Assembly (NCBI RefSeq): GCF_036898825.1
Contig: NZ_JARUND010000001.1
Span: 1,364,001-1,428,000, forward strand
DNA: 64,000 bases
Source of the DNA: Streptomyces sp. B21-083
Lineage (GTDB): Bacteria; Actinomycetota; Actinomycetes; Streptomycetales; Streptomycetaceae
Reading direction: 5' to 3'
A model generated the notes under the pieces. The model searched no databases. It had not been told where the DNA came from and worked only from the letters and a program-made list of their open reading frames with translations. The position numbers were made by a program, and so were the translations under genes. Positions 1 through 9,506 of the stretch are shown here, one piece after another. The first letter of the stretch is position 1, and each line of letters starts with the position of its first letter.

Positions 1-1131
1 CGACGCGACGCCGTCCTGCTCCATCTGTTCGGCGATCTTCATCGCCTCCTCGATCAGGGTCTCCACGATCTTCGACTCGGGTACGGTCTTGATGACCTCG
101 CCCTTCACGAAGATCTGCCCTTTGCCGTTGCCGGAGGCGACCCCGAGATCGGCCTCCCGCGCCTCGCCGGGGCCGTTGACCACGCAGCCCATGACCGCGA
201 CGCGCAGCGGGACCTCCATGCCCTCCAGGCCGGCCGTGACCTGGTCGGCGAGCTTGTAGACGTCGACCTGCGCCCGCCCGCAGGACGGACAGGACACGAT
301 CTCCAGCCGCCGTTGCCGCAGGTTCAGCGATTCCAGGATCTGGATGCCGACCTTGACCTCCTCGACCGGCGGCGCCGACAGCGAGACCCGGATGGTGTCC
401 CCGATGCCCTCGCTCAGCAACGCCCCGAAGGCGACAGCGGACTTGATGGTCCCCTGGAAGGCGGGACCGGCCTCGGTGACGCCCAGATGGAGCGGGTAGT
501 CGCACCGTTCGGCGAGCAGCCGGTAGGCGTTGACCATGATCACCGGGTCGTTGTGCTTTACCGAGATCTTGATGTCCCGGAAGTCGTGCTCCTCGAAGAG
601 CGACGCCTCCCACAGCGCCGACTCCACGAGCGCCTCGGGCGTCGCCTTCCCGTACTTCTGGAGCAGCCTCCGGTCCAGCGAACCGGCGTTGACCCCGATC
701 CGGATCGGTGTGCCGTGCTCCTTGGCCGCCCGGGCGATCTCCTTCACCTTGTCGTCGAACTGCTTGATGTTGCCGGGATTGACACGAACGGCCGCGCAGC
801 CGGCCTCGATCGCGGCGAACACGTACTTCGGCTGGAAGTGGATGTCGGCGATCACCGGTATCTGCGACTTGCGCGCGATGGTCGCCAGCGCGTCCGCGTC
901 GTCCTGCGTGGGGCAGGCGACGCGGACGATCTGACAGCCGGACGCGGTGAGTTCGGCGATCTGCTGGAGAGTGGCGCCGATGTCCGACGTACGCGTCGTC
1001 GTCATCGACTGCACCGACACGGGGGCCCCGCCCCCGACCGCCACCGGCCCGACCTCGATGCGCCGGGAGACCCGGCGCTCGGCGATCGGACGGGCCGGTA
1101 CCTCGGGAACGCCCAAGGAGACGGCGGTCAC
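1..1131 (-). CDS. ispG: 4-hydroxy-3-methylbut-2-enyl diphosphate synthase (flavodoxin/ferredoxin), 3' end cut by window
   Basis: IspG/GcpE performs the penultimate step of the MEP pathway, reducing MEcPP to HMBPP with a [4Fe-4S] cluster. The 377 codons present include the cluster cysteines in a CPSC motif (rc of about 270-290) and the [10 protein letters not shown] segment near 165-190. GTG at 1131 lies 4 nt past the hpnH stop, so it is the last visible gene of the hopanoid operon. Only a few C-terminal residues should be missing. Streptomyces often keeps a second ispG elsewhere; this copy would feed isoprenoid precursor to squalene. Confidence 0.95.
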   Translation of the reverse strand, partial: MTAVSLGVPEVPARPIAERRVSRRIEVGPVAVGGGAPVSVQSMTTTRTSDIGATLQQIAELTASGCQIVRVACPTQDDADALATIARKSQIPVIADIHFQPKYVFAAIEAGCAAVRVNPGNIKQFDDKVKEIARAAKEHGTPIRIGVNAGSLDRRLLQKYGKATPEALVESALWEASLFEEHDFRDIKISVKHNDPVIMVNAYRLLAERCDYPLHLGVTEAGPAFQGTIKSAVAFGALLSEGIGDTIRVSLSAPPVEEVKVGIQILESLNLRQRRLEIVSCPSCGRAQVDVYKLADQVTAGLEGMEVPLRVAVMGCVVNGPGEAREADLGVASGNGKGQIFVKGEVIKTVPESKIVETLIEEAMKIAEQMEQDGVAS

Positions 1132-1135
1132 GGCG

Positions 1136-2158
1136 TCACTCCCTGTTTCCGGCGACGGTCTCACGCATGGCGCGCAGGGACTCCTTGAGGGACCCCATGG
1201 TGGCCATGACGGCCGTCGGCTCGTAGCCGCAGTGCGCCATGCAGTTGGCACACCGGTCGTCCTTGCCGCGGCCGTAGGAGTCCCAGTCGGTCTTCTCGAT
1301 GAGGTCCTTGTACGTCGTCACGTACCCGTCGCTCATCAGGTAGCAGGGCTTCTGCCAGCCGAACAGCGAGTAGTTGGGGATCGCCCACGCCGTGCACGGG
1401 AAGTCGACCTTGCCCTCCAGGAAGTCCAGGAAGAGCGGGGAGTGGTTGAGCCGCCAGCGTCGCCGGTTGCCGCCCCCGAAAGCCTTCTTGAACAGCTCAC
1501 GGGTCTGCTCGACGCCGAGGAAGTGCTCCTGATCGGGCGCCTTCTCGTAGGCGTAGGCGGGAGAGATCATCATCTCGTCGACCTGAAGGTCGTCGTTGAG
1601 GAAGTTGAGCACCTCGATGATGGTCTGCGGGGTGTCGGTGTTGAAGAAGGTCGAGTTGGTGGTGACCCGGAAACCGCGCTTCTTGGCCTCCTTGATGGCG
1701 GCCACGGCCTCGTCGAACACCCCCTCCTTCGCGACGGACTCGTCGTGCCGCTCCCGCAGGCCGTCGATGTGCACGGCGAACGCGAAGTACGGCGACGGCG
1801 TGAACTTGTCCATCTTCTTGCGGAGCAGCATGGCGTTGGTGCAGAGGAAGACGTATTTCTTCTTCGCCACCAACTGCCGGACGATCTCGTCGATATGAGG
1901 GTGCATCAGGGGCTCGCCGCCCGCGATGGACACCATCGGGGCCCCGGATTCGAGCACCGCCCCGACGGCCTGGGCGACCGGCATGCGCTGCTTGAGCACA
2001 CCGGCCGGGTGCTGGATCTTGCCGCAGCCCTCGCACGCCAGGTTGCAGGCGTAGAGCGGTTCGAGCTCGACGATCAGCGGGAACTTGTCCCGTTTGCGGA
2101 TTTTCTGTTCAGCCAAATATGTAGCGATCTTGATGGTCTGGCGGAGCGGCATGGCCAT
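1136..2158 (-). CDS. hpnH: Adenosyl-hopene transferase HpnH, radical SAM
   Basis: HpnH joins the 5'-deoxyadenosyl group of SAM to hopene (diploptene), giving adenosylhopane, the first step of C35 bacteriohopanepolyol synthesis. The 340-residue protein has the radical-SAM triad CX3CX2C at C38/C42/C45 and the GGEP SAM-binding segment near residue 80. A second cysteine group ([11 protein letters not shown]) near the C-terminus is usual for the family. I chose ATG 2158 (MAMPLRQT...) because GGAGGTGAG precedes it; a longer reading to 2197 would put that ribosome-binding site inside the gene. It follows hpnG by 5 nt. Confidence 0.95.
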   Translation of the reverse strand: MAMPLRQTIKIATYLAEQKIRKRDKFPLIVELEPLYACNLACEGCGKIQHPAGVLKQRMPVAQAVGAVLESGAPMVSIAGGEPLMHPHIDEIVRQLVAKKKYVFLCTNAMLLRKKMDKFTPSPYFAFAVHIDGLRERHDESVAKEGVFDEAVAAIKEAKKRGFRVTTNSTFFNTDTPQTIIEVLNFLNDDLQVDEMMISPAYAYEKAPDQEHFLGVEQTRELFKKAFGGGNRRRWRLNHSPLFLDFLEGKVDFPCTAWAIPNYSLFGWQKPCYLMSDGYVTTYKDLIEKTDWDSYGRGKDDRCANCMAHCGYEPTAVMATMGSLKESLRAMRETVAGNRE

Positions 2159-2163
2159 CTGAC

Positions 2164-2799
2164 TCACCTCCTGGGGAGCAGCAAGGAACGGTGCCATTCG
2201 ACAAAAGCGGGAAGGACCGAACGAAGGACGCGGAAGGCCGATATTCCACCGCGAAGCGTTCCGATCCGGACGAGTTCATGTTCTGGAGCGTCCACGACCA
2301 CCCGTACGGCCGCAACGGGGCGCACGCCCGTGCGCACGGCGCTGTGGAGCGTGGCCGCCGACTCCATGTCGACCGCGATTGCGCCGGTCGCGAGCAGCTC
2401 CGACCGTTCGTGACCGCGCACGACGTGATCGGAACCGGTGAGCGGGCCGGTGTGCACCGTCCGCCCGGGTACGGCGCGCACCAGTTCCTTGACGAGCAGT
2501 TCGGTGCCGGCACAGGGTGTGACGCCCCCCGGACCCCGGGTCTCCTCGGCGACCACCAGGTCACCGGGGTGCATACCGGGGGCGAGTCCCGCGCAGAATC
2601 CGGTGGCCAGCAGGACGGCGTCACGCAGCGCCGGTTCTGCGAGAGCGCGGGTGACGGCCGCCGAGGCCGCCTCGGGACCCATTCCCGTACGCAGCACGGT
2701 GACGGGTCCGTCGCCGTGTCCGCCCCGGCGCAGGGCGAGCCGTTCGATGCCGAGCGCGCAGGCGATCAGCAGCGGGGCCGGCTCGGGCCGCCTGTCCAT
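2164..2799 (-). CDS. hpnG: Adenosylhopane nucleosidase / phosphorylase HpnG
   Basis: A 211-residue protein of the purine nucleoside phosphorylase / MTA-SAH nucleosidase fold. HpnG removes adenine from adenosylhopane to give ribosylhopane. The sequence shows the family pattern GMGPEAA near residue 40 and the late VDMESAATLHSA segment, where the Met-Glu pair contacts ribose. ATG 2799 overlaps the shc stop by one base (TGATG), implying translational coupling. If shc is truly frameshifted, ribosomes on the broken frame would not reach this junction normally, so expression of hpnG could also suffer. Confidence 0.9.
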   Translation of the reverse strand: MDRRPEPAPLLIACALGIERLALRRGGHGDGPVTVLRTGMGPEAASAAVTRALAEPALRDAVLLATGFCAGLAPGMHPGDLVVAEETRGPGGVTPCAGTELLVKELVRAVPGRTVHTGPLTGSDHVVRGHERSELLATGAIAVDMESAATLHSAVRTGVRPVAAVRVVVDAPEHELVRIGTLRGGISAFRVLRSVLPAFVEWHRSLLLPRR

Positions 2800-4795
2800 C
2801 AGCCCCCCTTGACGTCGGCGAAGGGCTCTCCGTGGACGTACCGGCCGAGTGCGGTGAGCGGGAAGACCAGGCGGTAGAGGTGGTAGTTGATGGAGAAGTC
2901 CCAGGGGAAGCCGGTGCCGGTGAAGTACGGCTCGTCCCAGGAGCCGTCCGGCAGCTGGGTCGCGGCCAGCCACTCGACACCGCGTTCGACGGCCTTCGAG
3001 TCGTGCTCCCCGGCGGCGAGCAGGGCGAGCAGGGCCCAGGCCGTCTGGGAGGGGGTCGAGGCGCCCCGGCCGCTCCAGCCCGCACTGTCCTGGTAGGAGC
3101 GCAGGTCCTCGCCCCAGCCGCCGTCGTCGTTCTGGACCTTCTCCAGCCAGCCCACCGCGCGCCGGATCGCCGGGTGCGCGGCGGTCAGGCCGGCGGCGGT
3201 CAGCGCGGGCACCACCGAGCCGGTGCCGTAGACGTAGTTGACGCCCCAGCGCCCGAACCACGCGCCGCTCGGCTCCTGTTCGGCGAGCAGCCACTCGATG
3301 CCGCGCCGGGTGCGCGGATCGTGGGACATGCCCTCGACGGCGAGCATCTCCACGACATGGGCGGTGACGTCGGCGGACGGCGGGTCGATGACCTCCCCGA
3401 AGTCGCAGAACGGCAGCTTGTTGGGGAGCGTGCTGGTGTTGTCGACGTCGAAGGCGCCCCAGGCACCGTTCTTGGACTGCATTCCGAGGTTCCAGCGCAC
3501 CCCGCGCCCGATGGCCTTCTCCACCCGCTCCGGGTCGTGGTGCCGGACGCGGCGCAGGGCGAGGACAACCTCCGCGGTGTCGTCGGTGTCGGGGTAGTTG
3601 TCGTTGTGGAACTCGAACGCCCAGCCCCCGGCGGCAGTTCGGGCCGGCGTACGGACCAGTCGCCGGGCCGGACCACCTGCTCGCCCAGCATCCAGTCGGC
3701 GGCCTTGACCAGTTGGGGGTGGTCGGCGGGCAGGCCCGCGTCGGCGAGGGCGATGACGGCGAGGCAGGTGTCCCACACCGGCGACTGGCAGGCCTCGATC
3801 ATCCGGGCGCCGTCCTCCCGCCACACCGTGAAGCGGTCCAGGGACTGCAACCCGGCCCGCATGACCGGGTGTTCGAGGTCGTAGCCGAGCAGGTGCAGGG
3901 CGATCAGCGAGTAGACGGCGGGCGGCTGGATGCCGCCCCAGCAGCCGTCGTTCTCCTGGCGCTCGATGATCCAGCGGGCTGCGGCGTTCATGGCCGCCTT
4001 GCGCAGCCGGCGCACCGCGACCTTGCGGTAGCCGTGCAGGACCTTGTCGAGACGCTGGAACGCACCGCCCCAACTCGCCAGCGGAGCAAGGGACTTGCCC
4101 GGGTTCGGCAGGTCGGGGTCGGTGTGCAGCTCGTCGAGCGGGAAAGGCGCCGGGCGGACCGGACGCTTCGCGCTGACGATGGTGAGCGGCACGATGGTCT
4201 GCCGGGCCCAGCAGCCGAAGTCGTAGATGTTGAGCGGCATCCACTTCGGGAAGTAGATGAGTTCCGGCGGGAGTTCGGGGAGGTCGTCCCACTTCCACCA
4301 GCCGAACAGGGCCAGCCAGATCCGGGTGAAGACCCGGGCGGCGGCGATGCCTCCCCGGTCGCGGATCCAGGCGGACGCTCTCGCCATGTGCGGCGCTTCG
4401 GGTGCGTCCCCGGCCATCCGCAGGGCGACGTACGCCTCGACGGTGGCGGAGAGGTCGGCGGGTCCGCCGTGGAAGGTGGCCCAGGTGCCGTCCTCGCGCT
4501 GCTCGCCGCGGATGAACAACGCGGCCGCCTGCGTGGTCTGTTCGTCGCGGATGCCCAGGAACTGACGGAGCAGCAGATCCTCGGCGTCCATCGAGACGTT
4601 GGTCTCCAGGTCGCCCTTCCACCAGCCCTGGGCGTCCTGCCGCGCGAGCAGGGAATCCGTGGCGCGCCTCATGGCACGCTCGGCGGCATCCTGAACCCCT
4701 GCCGCCACTGGGGTGTTGGTGTCGGTGTCGGTTTCGCTGGCCGAGGCAGCGCGGGGCGGGAGTGCCCCGGTGCTTCCGTCGGTCGTCGCTGTCAT
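2799..4795 (-). pseudogene. shc: Squalene-hopene cyclase, interrupted by a single-base frameshift
   Basis: Shc cyclises squalene to hopene/hopanol at the membrane. The reading frame from ATG 4795 (GGGGAAG upstream) runs as a normal Shc for about 388 residues to ...DWSVRRPELPPG. It then leaves frame, and the remaining 275 or so residues continue in another frame from GGWAFEFHNDNYPDTDD to the TGA at 2799. Joining them would need one more G in the G-run at 3625-3629 (five seen, six expected for Pro-Pro-Gly-Gly-Trp). The acid motif DxDD (PDTDDT) and later QW repeats lie wholly after the break, so the first fragment alone cannot be active. Either a real null mutation or a homopolymer sequencing error; the intact downstream frame suggests a recent event or error. 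Confidence 0.9.
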
Positions 4796-4909
4796 GGCTT
4801 CCCCTTCGTGCAGTGGCATGTCTCTGCTGACTGGGTCCGCCGTCGGCCGGTGCGCCACTGAACGCGACGCCGGCCGGCGACTACGCGAGGCTTATTCGAC
4901 CGATAGTGA

Positions 4910-6040
4910 TCATCTCTTTCGTACGACGACGAAGTCGGCGAGCGCCGTGAACTGCGCGCGCACCCGGTCGGGCATGTCGATGGCGCTCAGTGCGTCGACG
5001 GCGATGGTGTGCTGCCGGCGCGCCTCCCCGGCGGTCCATTCCCGGCCGCCCGCCTGCTCGATCAGGGCGGCGCGGGCGGCGAACTCCTCCTCGGAGAAGT
5101 TCTCGAAGTCGCTGCTCTTCGCGTCGGCGGCGAGGAGTTCACCGAGCCGCTCGGCGGCCGGGCCGCTCGCCGCGAGGGCGGCGACGACGGGCAGGGACTT
5201 CTTGCGCTGACGCAGATCGCTCCACGTCTGCTTGCCGGTGGCCTCCGGGTCGCCCCAGATGCCGAGGAGGTCGTCGACGGCCTGGAAGGCCAGGCCGAGG
5301 TGGTAGCCGTACTTCTCCAGCGTGTCGGCGGTGTGGTCGTCCGCGCCGCCGAGGACCGCGCCGATGGAGCTGGCGCAGGCGAGCAGGGCGCCGGTCTTGT
5401 TGCCCTCCATCTCCAGGCACTCCTCGACGCTCACGCGGTCGCGGTGCTCGTAGGAGATGTCCTGCGCCTGGCCGTCGATGAGGGCACGGGTCGCGGTGGT
5501 GAGGCGGCGGGTGGCCCGGCCGGCCTCGACGGTGCCGAGTTCCAGGAGGATCTCATTGGCCAGCGCGAACAGTGCGTCGCCGACCAGGATGGCCTGGGCG
5601 GGACCGTGCACCTTCCAGACGGTGTCGCGGTGGCGGCGCTGTTCGTCACCGTCCATCAGGTCGTCGTGCAACAGCGAGAAGTTGTGCACCAGTTCGACGG
5701 CGACGGCGCCGGGGATGCCGACCTCGGGGGCGGCCCCGGTGACCTCGGCGGACAGCACGGCGAGCGCGGGACGTACGGCCTTGCCGCCGTCGCCGGCCGC
5801 CGGCCTGCCCTGGGCGTCGATCCAGCCGAAGTGGTAGGCGGAGACGGTGTCCATGGGCGCCGCGAGACGGTTGATCGCCGCCCGCAGTACCGGGGTGGCC
5901 AGGGTCCGGCCGCGCTCCAGGAGCACGGTCACGTCCACGGCGTCGGCGGCTTTCGGGGCCGGGGGCACAGTGGGCACAGTCTCTCCTCTTGTTGCGGTGC
6001 TGGGGGTGCGGGGACCTGCCGTGTGCTGATGATCGAGCAT
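4910..6040 (-). CDS. Polyprenyl (farnesyl/geranylgeranyl-type) diphosphate synthase
   Basis: A 376-residue trans-isoprenyl diphosphate synthase, probably making farnesyl diphosphate for HpnD. The first Asp-rich motif DDLMD is at residues 126-130. The second is DDLLGIWGD at 256-264, a variant that ends GIWGD instead of DDxxD, as in many actinobacterial members. Residues 1-35 are a Pro/Thr-rich, probably disordered extension. ATG 6040 overlaps the hpnE stop (TGATG). A 114-nt gap separates it from shc, the widest spacing inside this operon. Chain length cannot be read from the sequence alone. Confidence 0.88.
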   Translation of the reverse strand: MLDHQHTAGPRTPSTATRGETVPTVPPAPKAADAVDVTVLLERGRTLATPVLRAAINRLAAPMDTVSAYHFGWIDAQGRPAAGDGGKAVRPALAVLSAEVTGAAPEVGIPGAVAVELVHNFSLLHDDLMDGDEQRRHRDTVWKVHGPAQAILVGDALFALANEILLELGTVEAGRATRRLTTATRALIDGQAQDISYEHRDRVSVEECLEMEGNKTGALLACASSIGAVLGGADDHTADTLEKYGYHLGLAFQAVDDLLGIWGDPEATGKQTWSDLRQRKKSLPVVAALAASGPAAERLGELLAADAKSSDFENFSEEEFAARAALIEQAGGREWTAGEARRQHTIAVDALSAIDMPDRVRAQFTALADFVVVRKR

Positions 6041-7458
6041 CAGGCCGCCTCCTCGACATCGAAGAGGTGGTGGCGGGGCCGGCCCAGGGCGCCCAGCGCG
6101 GCGCCGGCCGCACCGACTCCGCTGCGGACCGCACTCTCCATGGTCGCGGGCCACCCGGTGGCGGTCCACGAACCGGCCAGGTACAGGCCGGGGGCGTTGG
6201 TACGGGCGCCGGGCCGCAGCCGGCCGACGCCGGGGGTGGGGGCGAACGTCGCTGTCCGCTCCCGGGTGACGAAGAAGTCCCTTACTCCGGCGCCCCGCGT
6301 GCGGGGCAACAGCCGCTCCAGCTCCGGCAGATACCGCTCGCGCAGCGCCGCCACGGGCTCGTCGATCTCGTCGTGCGCGGCCGACTGCGACAGCGCCAGA
6401 TACTGGCCGTCGCCGCCGAGCCCGGACGCCTCGGTCCGGTCGAAGACCCACTGCACCGGGCTGCCCAGCGCCGCGAGGAACGGCGTGTTCAGCACCTTGC
6501 GGTCGTACACCACATGCACGTTGAGGATGGGCGCGGTGCCGATCTCCAGCAGCCGTTCGGGGGCGTCGAGCGCGCCCTCCGGCAGCAGATCGTGCGCCTC
6601 GCGCTGGGCCACGGCGAGCACGACGGCGTCCACGTCGAGCGTCTCGCCGGGAACCGACACGGTCCAGCGGCCGTTCTCGTTGTGTCGCACGGAGGTGACG
6701 CGTGTACGGACTTCGGTACGCACGCCCGCGGAGTCGAGCGCCTTGCGGGCCAGAGTGTCGTGCAGTTCGCCCAGCGGGACACGCGCCCAGCCGATGTCGG
6801 CCGCGCCCGGGTCGGACAGCAGACCGGTCTTGAACACCATCGCGGCGAGCCCCAGGGACGAGTCCCCGGCCACCGCGTTGAGGGTGGCGACCCCCACCAG
6901 GTCCCACAGTGCCTCGACTGCACGCGGCGACTGACCGTGCGCGGCCAGCCAGCTGCCGAAGTTCTGCGCGTCCAGCGCCGGGTCGGCGAGGTCCAGCGCC
7001 TTGAGCGCGAGCGCGGCGCGTCCCACTCCGGCGCGCTCGGCGAGCGAGAGATGCGGATAGGTGGCCAGGCTACGCCCGAGATGCAGAGGTACGGGCAGCG
7101 CGTCGCGCCGGAGTCTCCCCAGGCGCCGGCCGGCCGGCTTCGCCATGTCGACGACAGGTACGTCGAGACGGGCCTGCACCGGAGCGAGCGCGGCGCCGTC
7201 GATACGGTCGAGGAACCAGCGGTACGCGGTGCAGCACCGCAGGTACACGTGCTGGCCGTTGTCGACGGTCAGTCCGTCGCGCTGGAAGGAGAAGGCGAGG
7301 CCGCCGAGGCGAGGCCGGCCTTCGAGCAGCGTGACACGGACACCGGCGTCGGCGAGCGAGAGCGCCGCGGTGATGCCTGCCAGTCCGCCGCCGACCACCA
7401 CGGCGCTCTTCTCACCGCGGTGTCCCGGACGTTCCCCGGGCTGGGTGCTCCCGCTCAT
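6040..7458 (-). CDS. hpnE: Squalene-associated FAD-dependent desaturase HpnE
   Basis: HpnE reduces hydroxysqualene to squalene in the three-enzyme HpnC/D/E route. The 472-residue flavoprotein has an N-terminal dinucleotide fold (VVGGGLAGITAA, about residues 20-32), the following EGRPRLGG stretch, and a C-terminal AGSWTATGWPATMESAVRSG FAD segment. ATG 7458 has a purine-rich AGGGGGGAG upstream and overlaps the stop of the small upstream ORF (ATGA). Phytoene-dehydrogenase annotation is the common alternative, but its position between hpnD and a prenyl synthase in a cluster with shc favours HpnE. Confidence 0.92.
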   Translation of the reverse strand: MSGSTQPGERPGHRGEKSAVVVGGGLAGITAALSLADAGVRVTLLEGRPRLGGLAFSFQRDGLTVDNGQHVYLRCCTAYRWFLDRIDGAALAPVQARLDVPVVDMAKPAGRRLGRLRRDALPVPLHLGRSLATYPHLSLAERAGVGRAALALKALDLADPALDAQNFGSWLAAHGQSPRAVEALWDLVGVATLNAVAGDSSLGLAAMVFKTGLLSDPGAADIGWARVPLGELHDTLARKALDSAGVRTEVRTRVTSVRHNENGRWTVSVPGETLDVDAVVLAVAQREAHDLLPEGALDAPERLLEIGTAPILNVHVVYDRKVLNTPFLAALGSPVQWVFDRTEASGLGGDGQYLALSQSAAHDEIDEPVAALRERYLPELERLLPRTRGAGVRDFFVTRERTATFAPTPGVGRLRPGARTNAPGLYLAGSWTATGWPATMESAVRSGVGAAGAALGALGRPRHHLFDVEEAA

Positions 7459-7595
7459 CGCGCACTCCCCCCTGCACACCCGTCGCGCCGGACGAACGCC
7501 GCACGGCAGGCCGTTGAAGTCAGGGACGCCGTCCCCGGCCGGAGGGTTGCGCGCCGGTTCGCCGCGGGCGCGTCGTCCTGGACCGAATCGTCCAT
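7455..7595 (-). CDS. Small 46-residue ORF wedged between hpnD and hpnE
   Basis: The reading frame begins MDDSVQDDAP and ends ...CAGGSAR. Its ATG shares a base with the hpnD stop (TGATG) and its TGA overlaps the hpnE ATG (ATGA), so it fills the inter-gene space exactly. That arrangement, and an Asp-rich start followed by an Arg/Thr/Ser-rich basic part, make it a real translated unit more likely than chance. I recall a similar short uncharacterised protein at this place in other Streptomyces hopanoid clusters. There is no recognisable domain, signal or membrane segment, and the function is unknown. It may serve mainly to couple translation of hpnD to hpnE. Confidence 0.65.
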   Translation of the reverse strand: MDDSVQDDAPAANRRATLRPGTASLTSTACRAAFVRRDGCAGGSAR

Positions 7596-8545
7596 CAGAC
7601 CCGCCTCCTGACGGTCCGCCGGGACACATGCCGGGCGTCCAGGCCGGACAGGCCGCGCACCGCGACGTACGCCTTCTCGCGTCCCGGCAGGGAGACCCGG
7701 CCGCGCAGCACGGCCTCCGGCTCGCGCTCGATGCGGTCGAGGAGCCGTCGGTAGATGCCGGCCATGGCGGCGACACAGGCGCCGCTGCGCCGGTCGAGCA
7801 TGGGCAGCAGGCGGTAGCCCTCGGCGAACAGGGTGCGGGCGCGCCGTACTTCGAAGTGGACGAGGCCCGCGAAGTCGGAGCCCTCCGGCGGGTTCGGGCC
7901 GTTGAACCCGGCCGAGCAGCCGAACTTGGCGAGGTCGTCGGCGGGCAGATAGGTCCGCCCGCTGTCGGCGTCCTCGCGGATGTCCCGCAGGATGTTGGTG
8001 AGCTGGAGGGCGAGCCCCAGCGTGTCGGCGTACTCGAAGGCGCGTTCCGAGCCGCGCGCGCCCCGCTCCGTACCGAACACCCCCAGGGACAGCCGCCCGA
8101 TGGCCCCGGCCACACAGCGGCAGTAGACCTTCAGGTCGTCCCAGGTCTCGTACGTCTCGCCGTGTACGTCCATCACGACGCCGTCGATGAGTTCGTCGAG
8201 GCCGCCGAGCGGGATCGGGAAGTGTGTCCCCGCGTGGCTGAGGGCGACCGCGACCGGGTCGGTGTCGTCCTCGCCGATCGCGCCCTCGCGCACCCGTGCG
8301 AGCAGTGCTCTGGTGTCCTCCAGCCGTGCCGCCTTGACCTCCGGGGCCAGCGGGCCGTCACCGATGTCGTCGACGCGGCGCGAGAACGCGTACAGGGCCG
8401 ACATCGCGCGCCGCTTCGACGTAGGCAGCAGTCTGATGCCGTAGGCGAAGTTGCGGGCCTGGTGACCGGTGACGGACTCGCAGTAGGTGTAGGCCGCGAG
8501 TACCGGTGCGGACACGTGTGGTTCCGACTCCACGCTCCGGATCAC
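7595..8545 (-). CDS. hpnD: Presqualene diphosphate synthase HpnD
   Basis: A 316-residue squalene/phytoene synthase family enzyme that condenses two FPP molecules to presqualene diphosphate. Both Asp motifs are present: RRVDDIGD near residue 57 and LTNILRDIREDADSGRTYLP near residue 183, which bind the Mg2+-diphosphates. GTG at 8545 overlaps the hpnC stop (GTGA). A start a few codons later (VSAPVLAAYTY) is possible. Distinguished from HpnC by the canonical second motif and by its position after hpnC in the operon. Confidence 0.92.
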   Translation of the reverse strand: MIRSVESEPHVSAPVLAAYTYCESVTGHQARNFAYGIRLLPTSKRRAMSALYAFSRRVDDIGDGPLAPEVKAARLEDTRALLARVREGAIGEDDTDPVAVALSHAGTHFPIPLGGLDELIDGVVMDVHGETYETWDDLKVYCRCVAGAIGRLSLGVFGTERGARGSERAFEYADTLGLALQLTNILRDIREDADSGRTYLPADDLAKFGCSAGFNGPNPPEGSDFAGLVHFEVRRARTLFAEGYRLLPMLDRRSGACVAAMAGIYRRLLDRIEREPEAVLRGRVSLPGREKAYVAVRGLSGLDARHVSRRTVRRRV

Positions 8546-9444
8546 CCCTTTCCTCGCAGGGTTGTGCCCGCCTCGCGCAGCAACTGGATCCTGCCGGGCT
8601 TGGGCGGGCCGGGAAGTACGTCGTATTCGGCGGCGGCGATCGCCTGGATCGCCGCCTTTCCCCCCGCCACGAAACCCGCGAGCAGCAGCTTCAGCCTGCC
8701 GTGGACGCTACCCACGAGGGGGGTGCCTTCATTCAGCAGGCGGCGCGCTCGTTCCGCTTCGTATGCGATCAGTGCGCGCACGGACGCGTCCGCGGTGGGA
8801 GCGGCGAGATCCGACTCCTGGACGCGGAAGCGCTTCATGTCCTGGGCGGGCAGATAGATCCGGTCTCGGCCGAGGTCCTCGGCGACGTCCTGGAGGTGCT
8901 CGACGATCTGGAGGGCGGTGCACACGGTGTCGGAGCGGCGGATCCGCTCGGGCGTCGCGGTGCCGGTGACGGCGAGGACGAGGCGTCCGACGGGGTTGGC
9001 GGACAACTCGCAGTAGGCGAGGAGGTCGTCGTACGTCTCGTACCGCTTGACCAGCTGGTCCTGGCGATTGGCGGCGATCAGGCCGAGGAACGGCTCGGGG
9101 GTCAGCGAACGGCTGCGGACGGTCGGCTGCAGCCTGCGCAGCAGGGGGTGGCGCGGGGTGCCGTCGAAGACCCTGCGCAGGTCGGCCTCGAACGCGTCGA
9201 GGAGGACGAGCCGGTCGTCGGCCTCGGCGGGCACCACGCCCAGCAGGCGGGCGTCGGCGCCGCCGGGGGCCAGGTCGCCGTCGCCGATGTCGTCGACCAG
9301 GCGGGCGAAGCCGTAGACGGCCATCAGGTCGGTGCGCCAGGCCCTGGGCAGGAAGAACGGTGCCACGGGGAAGTTCTCGTGCGCGGCCTTGTCGAGCGTG
9401 CCGCGCTCAGTATCGTCGGTCCGCGTGGGGCCGGTCGCCGTCAC
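8542..9444 (-). CDS. hpnC: Hydroxysqualene synthase HpnC
   Basis: A squalene/phytoene synthase family protein of about 300 residues that converts presqualene diphosphate to hydroxysqualene. The motifs are ARLVDDIGDGD near residue 50 and a divergent second motif HLQDVAEDLGRDRIYLP. Start choice is uncertain. GTG 9444 (VTATGPTRTDD) is preferred because a 21-codon ORF with a good GGGAGA site ends in a TGA overlapping it (GTGA); GTG 9474 would lengthen it by 10 Arg/Pro-rich residues and has no visible ribosome-binding site. It is the first enzyme gene of the operon. Confidence 0.9.
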   Translation of the reverse strand: MTATGPTRTDDTERGTLDKAAHENFPVAPFFLPRAWRTDLMAVYGFARLVDDIGDGDLAPGGADARLLGVVPAEADDRLVLLDAFEADLRRVFDGTPRHPLLRRLQPTVRSRSLTPEPFLGLIAANRQDQLVKRYETYDDLLAYCELSANPVGRLVLAVTGTATPERIRRSDTVCTALQIVEHLQDVAEDLGRDRIYLPAQDMKRFRVQESDLAAPTADASVRALIAYEAERARRLLNEGTPLVGSVHGRLKLLLAGFVAGGKAAIQAIAAAEYDVLPGPPKPGRIQLLREAGTTLRGKG

Positions 9445-9506
9445 CGTTCGCTGCCCGGGGCGGGGACGGCGCACGCTGTGGGGAGCTGGGGAGTTTCCGT
9501 AGCCAT
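9441..9506 (-). CDS. Possible 21-codon leader ORF before hpnC
   Basis: ATG 9506 follows GGGAGA at a suitable distance and reads MATETPQLPTACAVPAPGSER before a TGA at 9443-9441. That TGA overlaps the GTG 9444 proposed for hpnC. It could couple translation to the operon, or mark a +1 indel that detached an original hpnC N-terminus. No function is evident. Confidence 0.35.
   Translation of the reverse strand: MATETPQLPTACAVPAPGSER

Noticed and set aside
313..2413. Long plus-strand reading frames opposite ispG and hpnH
   Set aside because: They are Arg/Gly/Pro-rich shadows of high-GC codon usage; the minus-strand frames carry recognised motifs.
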